Shown here: in pieces, positions 60,216 to 64,000 of the stretch
How positions within the stretch are numbered: position 1 is the first letter of the stretch
Layout of the letters: each line of letters begins with the position of its first letter
NCBI RefSeq assembly: GCF_000717595.1
Contig: NZ_JNZO01000008.1
Coordinates: 235,338-299,337 of the forward strand
DNA from: Streptomyces flavochromogenes
GTDB lineage: Bacteria > Actinomycetota > Actinomycetes > Streptomycetales > Streptomycetaceae
Reading direction: 5' to 3'
Length of the DNA stretch: 64,000 bases
Notes under the pieces: generated by a model
The model's database searches: none
What the model was told of the DNA's origin: nothing
The model's input: the letters and a program-made list of their open reading frames with translations, nothing else
Program-made: the position numbers and the translations under genes

Positions 60216-61424
60216 CTAGTCCTGCCAGTAGAAGAGAGCCGTGTCGACCGTGACGGCGTTCCGTCCGCCGAAGTAGTAGACGCAGAGGTCCGTGACCCGG
60301 ATCGCGCCCGTCTCCCCGTCGATCCAGCGGAAACCCGCCGACTCGAGCGCTCGCCGGGCGGCGTCGGAAAACTCGTACTCGGCGGTCGCGAACGGGCCGA
60401 GGGTGCTGATCTGGAGCCGGTCCCCGCCGACCTCGATCACATGGTACGTCCCGTCCCCCTGTTGGTTGTCCTCACCGCAGGAGACCGGCGGCTTCGGCGC
60501 CAGGCCGGCCTCGGTGAGAGCGGCCGTCGCCCGGCGGAGCTGATCGTCCACGTCAGGGCCGGCGGGCGGCTCGGCGCAGACGGCCTCGAGCCGCCACCGC
60601 GGGTCGCTCAGCCGCTCGCAGCCGGGACCGTACTCGTGGACGATCGCAGCGCGGAGCTCCTCGTCCAGTCCCTCGACCTCGACCCGTGGGCGCCCCAGAC
60701 GTTCGTAGACCGCCTTGGCCTCGGCCCTGTCCTCGGTGAGGCGGTACAGCGCGCACGCCGCCCAGACCTTCGCCTCGGTCGTCGGCGCCTCGTCGAGGTA
60801 GGCGCGCAGACGGTCCGCGTCGGTCGCGAGCGACTGCGCGACGTACGCGACCCGCCGGTCCGGGTCCGCGAGCGCGTAGGTCACGTCCTCGTCGGCGCGA
60901 TACCGCATCCAGACGTGGAACTCCCGGTCCTCTGGGCGCTCCTCGCCGAGCTGGGTCAGGATCGCCTCCGCTCCGTACCGGTCCACGAGACCGTCCAGGC
61001 CGGCATCGCCCGCGTCGCGGGAGTGCCGCCACGGCGAGGCGGCGATCGTCGCCAGCTCCCGCGCGGCCGAGCGGTCCCCGAGCAGGCCCCGCGCCTTCAG
61101 GAAGGCGTCGCCCATGCCGTACGCGGTGTCGGACGCGCGGTCCTCGTGCCGGAGCCACGGCAGCAGCTCCGGCCGGTCGGCGAGCAGGTCGAGGAGGGCC
61201 CTGCGCACCTCGGGGGTCTCCCGAGGGTCCTGGACGCGCGCGATCAGCTCGGGGACGTACCGCTCGGGGACCCGGCCGGTCAGCGCGATCACGCACGGCC
61301 TGTGGCGCCACCAGGGATTCCCGGGGTCCGCCACGTACCGTGCGAGTTCCTCGGCGTCGACCTCCCGCAGACCTGCGGTGTCGGCGGATCCGGCCTGCGG
61401 TATCAGGTCCTCGATGCTTCGCAT
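60216..61424 (-). CDS. HEAT-repeat-like hypothetical protein
   Basis: 402 residues starting MRSIEDLIPQAGSADTAGLR. The first 270 residues are paired helices of HEAT/ARM type (VPELIARVQDPRETPEVRRA, LLDLLADRPELLPWLRHEDR, VAYVAQSLATDADRLRAYLD, WAACALYRLTEDRAEAKAVY). The C-terminal 100 residues form a separate mixed domain (YHVIEVGGDRLQISTLGPFA, FRWIDGETGAIRVTDLCVYY). No signal or membrane segment. HEAT scaffolds mediate protein-protein contacts, and no partner can be named. Convergent with DUF1062. Confidence 0.8.
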   Translation of the reverse strand: MRSIEDLIPQAGSADTAGLREVDAEELARYVADPGNPWWRHRPCVIALTGRVPERYVPELIARVQDPRETPEVRRALLDLLADRPELLPWLRHEDRASDTAYGMGDAFLKARGLLGDRSAARELATIAASPWRHSRDAGDAGLDGLVDRYGAEAILTQLGEERPEDREFHVWMRYRADEDVTYALADPDRRVAYVAQSLATDADRLRAYLDEAPTTEAKVWAACALYRLTEDRAEAKAVYERLGRPRVEVEGLDEELRAAIVHEYGPGCERLSDPRWRLEAVCAEPPAGPDVDDQLRRATAALTEAGLAPKPPVSCGEDNQQGDGTYHVIEVGGDRLQISTLGPFATAEYEFSDAARRALESAGFRWIDGETGAIRVTDLCVYYFGGRNAVTVDTALFYWQD

Positions 61425-61512
61425 CCGGGGATGCTACTGCCCCCGCAACGCCCTGAGCAGGCCCATTTCACCGGCGCGCGCACGGTCTGGCCGATGGGGA
61501 CACCATGGACGT

Positions 61513-62394
61513 ATGACGCTGCCCGGCGAGCGCGGCCTCGCCGTCGTCGAGGCGCCGTCCGTGCTCGGGCTGCGGCCGTCCGGGGTGCAGGAGCTGCCGG
61601 ATGCCGTACTCGGCGGAGTGGCGCGGGTCGCGCGGGTCGAACCGCCCGCGTACCAACCGGTGCGGGACGCCGGCACCGGCGTGCTCAACCCCGGCGGGAT
61701 CGCGCGGTACTCCGTACAGCTGGCGGACGTCGTCGGCGAGGTGCTCGACTCCGGGCGCTTTCCCGTCGTCCTGGGCGGCGACTGCAGCATCCTGCTCGGG
61801 AACCTGCTCGCCCTGCGGCGCAGGGGGCGTTACGGACTGCTGTTCCTCGACGGACACACGGACTTCTACCAGCCGTCCGCCGAGCCCACCGGCGAGGTCG
61901 CGTCCATGGAACTGGCCCTGGCCACCGGGCGCGGCCCCCGGCTGCTCGCCGATCTGGAGGGCCGTGGGCCGCTGGTGCGGGACGAGGACGTCGTCGCGTT
62001 CGGGTTCCGGGACGCCGACGAGTCCGCCGCGGCGGGGAGCCGGCCGCTCCCGCCGACGCTGTACGCCCTCGCCCTCGACGACGTGCGCGCGGCCGGTACG
62101 GGTGAGGCCGCGCGGGGCGCCGTCGCCCGGCTCGCCGAGCGCGACGGGTACTGGGTCCACCTCGACGTCGACGTCCTGGACGACGCGATCATGCCCGCCG
62201 TCGACTACCGGCAGCCCGGGGGGCTGAGCTGGGCCGAGCTGGAGGGCGTGCTGAGGACGGCCCTGGGCCACGAGCGTGCCGTAGGGTTCGACGTCACGAT
62301 CTTCAACCCACGGCTCGACCCCGACGGGACGATCGCCGGCCGCCTGACCGACTGCCTGCGGCGGGCCCTGGTGGCCGGGGTCCCGCCGGTCTAG
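61513..62394 (+). CDS. Arginase/agmatinase family ureohydrolase
   Basis: 293 residues from the ATG at 61513. Manganese-binding motifs: FPVVLGGDCSILLGNLLA, LLFLDGHTDFYQPS and WVHLDVDVLDDAIMPAVDY, corresponding to the GGDHS, DAHxD and SxDxDxxDP motifs. The first-ligand His is Cys91 here (GGDCS), which I have seen in a subgroup of arginase-like proteins. The remaining four Asp/His ligands are present. Substrates in the superfamily include arginine, agmatine, guanidinobutyrate and formiminoglutamate, and this one is unassigned. Confidence 0.87.
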   Translation: MTLPGERGLAVVEAPSVLGLRPSGVQELPDAVLGGVARVARVEPPAYQPVRDAGTGVLNPGGIARYSVQLADVVGEVLDSGRFPVVLGGDCSILLGNLLALRRRGRYGLLFLDGHTDFYQPSAEPTGEVASMELALATGRGPRLLADLEGRGPLVRDEDVVAFGFRDADESAAAGSRPLPPTLYALALDDVRAAGTGEAARGAVARLAERDGYWVHLDVDVLDDAIMPAVDYRQPGGLSWAELEGVLRTALGHERAVGFDVTIFNPRLDPDGTIAGRLTDCLRRALVAGVPPV

Positions 62395-62487
62395 TGCTCC
62401 GGCGGTCCGCAACCCCGCCGACCCGTGCACGGGGGCCCGGAGCGTCGGGCGGACAGGCTCGGGTGTGGCGCGGCTCCCCGGCTGTCG

Positions 62488-63111
62488 TCAGCGCCGCCCT
62501 CCCCGCCTGCGTCGTATCCAGATCCCGGCGGCGGCTCCGGCGAGCGAGGCGACCGCGAGCCCGACCGTGGTCAGCCAGGGACCCCAGGTCTCCTCGTCCT
62601 TGTCCTCGGCCGCGGAGCGAGACGTCGACGGGGACCGGGAAGCCTCCGGAGCCTGCGATGTCTCCTGCGCCCCTGGAGGAGTGTGGGACGGTGTGGCTGC
62701 GGTCCCGCCCGGAGCCGACGAGGCACCGGGCGACGAGGAGACCGCCGCAACCGTCAACCGCCGCTCGGCGTGCCCCAGTGCGGGCTGTCCGGCCGCGACC
62801 GTGACCTTCCAGATGCCGGTCGGCAGGGCCTCGGCGGTGGTCCAGTCGGTCGGGTGGGGGCCCCGGACGAGTTTCCAAGGGCCCGCCGTACGGAGGCCGT
62901 CCGTGCTGACAGCGCTGACCAGCGCGGCGACCTTCTCGTCGACGGCGTCGCCGTCGTTCTCCCAGGTCACCTTGGTCAGGACGTGGCCGTCCCGGTGACC
63001 GGTGATGACCACTTCCAGGTTGTCGCCGTGCGCGGCGGCGGGCTGCGGCAGGGTGAGTCCGAGGACGAGCGCTGTGGTGAGGGCGAGTGCGGGTCGGGTG
63101 GCGGTGTGCAT
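62488..63111 (-). CDS. Secreted protein with C-terminal membrane anchor
   Basis: 207 residues. Signal peptide MHTATRPALALTTALVLGLT ending near QPAAAHG. An extracellular beta domain follows (NLEVVITGHRDGHVLTKVTW, TGIWKVTVAAGQPALGHAER), then a Ser/Pro/Thr-rich spacer. The C-terminal helix WLTTVGLAVASLAGAAAGIW is followed by IRRRRGGRR, which would anchor the protein in the membrane. The beta domain resembles the copper-resistance CopC/YcnI-like immunoglobulin fold, and the mature protein starts with His, but this is a weak impression only. Confidence 0.8.
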   Translation of the reverse strand: MHTATRPALALTTALVLGLTLPQPAAAHGDNLEVVITGHRDGHVLTKVTWENDGDAVDEKVAALVSAVSTDGLRTAGPWKLVRGPHPTDWTTAEALPTGIWKVTVAAGQPALGHAERRLTVAAVSSSPGASSAPGGTAATPSHTPPGAQETSQAPEASRSPSTSRSAAEDKDEETWGPWLTTVGLAVASLAGAAAGIWIRRRRGGRR

Positions 63112-63262
63112 GGCGGTGCTCCGGTCCGGTGATGGAGGGAAGGCGTGGGCTCGCGTCGCTGGGGCCGACGAGACGTGGGGCCGCGAGGCGCGGGGGCCGG
63201 CGAGGGCGGGCCGCCGGTCGGCGGCCCGCCCGAGGTACGGCGGATGCGACGTGCGGGCCGGC

Positions 63263-64000
63263 TCAGCCGGCCCGGCGGGCCGTCCAGATCTGCGCCGGCC
63301 GTCCGTCCACGCGCTGGAGGTCGAGCAGCCAGGATCCGTAGTACGGGCGGCTGCTGACGGTCAGGGCATAGGTTCCGCTCCGGTCGGTGAGCGTGACCGC
63401 GCCGTTCGCCACCGTCATCCGCCACTGCTGGGCGGAGGAGCCGGCGGCACAGGGCTGCTGGGCCACCCACATGCCGGGGGCAGGCGTGCCGCCGGGCTGC
63501 AGGCACTTGGCGGAGGCCGCCGACCGGACGCGTACGAGACCGCTGCCCGCGTCGTCGAAGTACCACTGCTGCTGCTCGTACCCGTTGCTCTGAGCACCGA
63601 CCAGGACCGTGCCGTCGGCGCTCCGGCCGCCCCACAACTGGGCGCTCAGCCCGGTGCTGCCGTTGGAGAGCAGATAGCGGGTGCCGGGGGTGGTGGTGCC
63701 GCCCGCCCCGGCGGTACGGAAGCTCGTCGCGCGGCCCGGTCCGCTGTCACGGCCCTGGCTGTCGCGGACGGAGACGGCGGCGGTGTGCGAGGTGCCGGGC
63801 CGCAGGTTGTAGATCCGCAGTGCGGTGCCCTGGACCCAGGTGAGGTGCCTGCCGTCGAGGAGTACCTGGTACCAGGACGCTCCACTGACCCGCGGCCAGC
63901 TCACCACGACGGAGTCCGCCTGGATCTGGCCCACCGTCACGTCCGGTCCGGCGCCGGGTCGCGGCCCGGTCGGCGTGGGTGTGGGGGTGGGGGTGGGGGT
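63263..64000 (-). CDS. Secreted fibronectin-III/ricin-lectin protein, C-terminal part (runs off the window)
   Basis: Partial gene; the frame continues past 64000. Within the window it starts with a (TP)n linker, then an FnIII-like domain (ADSVVVSWPRVSGASWYQVL, YNLRPGTSHTAAVSVRDSQG). A ricin-type lectin domain with repeated QxW motifs follows (GYEQQQWYFDDAG, SAKCLQPGGTPAPG, AGSSAQQWRMTVANG, GRPAQIWTARRAG). The linker plus binding modules are typical of the end of secreted glycoside hydrolases or other carbohydrate-active enzymes, with the catalytic domain outside the window. Confidence 0.85.
   Translation of the reverse strand, partial: TPTPTPTPTPTGPRPGAGPDVTVGQIQADSVVVSWPRVSGASWYQVLLDGRHLTWVQGTALRIYNLRPGTSHTAAVSVRDSQGRDSGPGRATSFRTAGAGGTTTPGTRYLLSNGSTGLSAQLWGGRSADGTVLVGAQSNGYEQQQWYFDDAGSGLVRVRSAASAKCLQPGGTPAPGMWVAQQPCAAGSSAQQWRMTVANGAVTLTDRSGTYALTVSSRPYYGSWLLDLQRVDGRPAQIWTARRAG

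Noticed and set aside
1..64000. tRNA, rRNA and CRISPR genes
   Set aside because: I scanned for conserved tRNA arms and rRNA segments by eye and saw none. A covariance-model search would be needed to exclude a tRNA with certainty.

Overview
The window is very GC-rich DNA with strong codon-position bias, frequent GTG/TTG starts and short purine-rich ribosome binding sites. The gene content includes a RheA/HtpG heat-shock locus, SigK/RskA-type sigma factors, RsbW-like ATPases, PknB-type kinases, a lasso peptide cluster and long twin-repeat secreted proteins. Together these point to a Streptomyces or close relative, probably in a chromosomal arm, because many genes are accessory and many are decayed. 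I see no rRNA, tRNA, CRISPR array or intact prophage.

Layout. 0-9 kb: small hypothetical, often acidic proteins (DUF6924, SUKH/SMI1-like), an aminoglycoside-phosphotransferase-like kinase, an alpha/beta hydrolase, a wrecked IS5-type transposase, a DUF4230 protein divergent from a VanZ protein, and a LysR/HxlR pseudogene chimera. 9-18 kb: secreted AOC-barrel-like protein, zinc-ribbon protein, nucleoside hydrolase, acyl-CoA oxidase, SRPBCC protein, FAD oxidoreductase and GNAT. 17-29 kb: a regulator with its own tandem operators, beta-carbonic anhydrase, an orphan sugar-type binding lipoprotein, an MFS transporter, a FUSC-type protein, a FAD monooxygenase, a DM13 protein, and htpG next to rheA. 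29-38 kb: octanucleotide repeats, a two-component pair, a tandem nuclease-fold protein, and an overlapping operon of HATPase, ECF sigma and anti-sigma. It ends in a decay zone with IS, MFS and HTH remnants. 38-46 kb: AraC regulator, secreted TAP-like peptidase, small tyrosine phosphatase, an RNA-end-processing-like two-domain protein, and a large secreted FG-GAP protein.

The most notable system is a compact lasso peptide cluster at 46,346-49,131. It holds a 59-residue precursor, the asparagine-synthetase-like cyclase, the PqqD-like recognition protein (B1) and the transglutaminase-like leader protease (B2). All four genes overlap head to tail. The predicted core (GNWSHGHPDDTQHWTPTDD) is unusually rich in His, Trp and Asp, and I recognise no known lasso peptide in it. 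No exporter gene is adjacent.

50-64 kb: an O-methyltransferase and an AraC regulator, gene fragments, a 962-residue Ser/Thr kinase-MFS transporter fusion, an M9 collagenase, a short ORF resembling the end of a cyclodipeptide synthase, DUF1062, a HEAT-repeat protein facing strong hairpins, an arginase-family hydrolase, a secreted protein with a C-terminal anchor, and the C-terminal end of a secreted fibronectin III/ricin-lectin protein that runs off the window.

All assignments come from reading the translated sequence and from recalled family motifs. No database search was possible.
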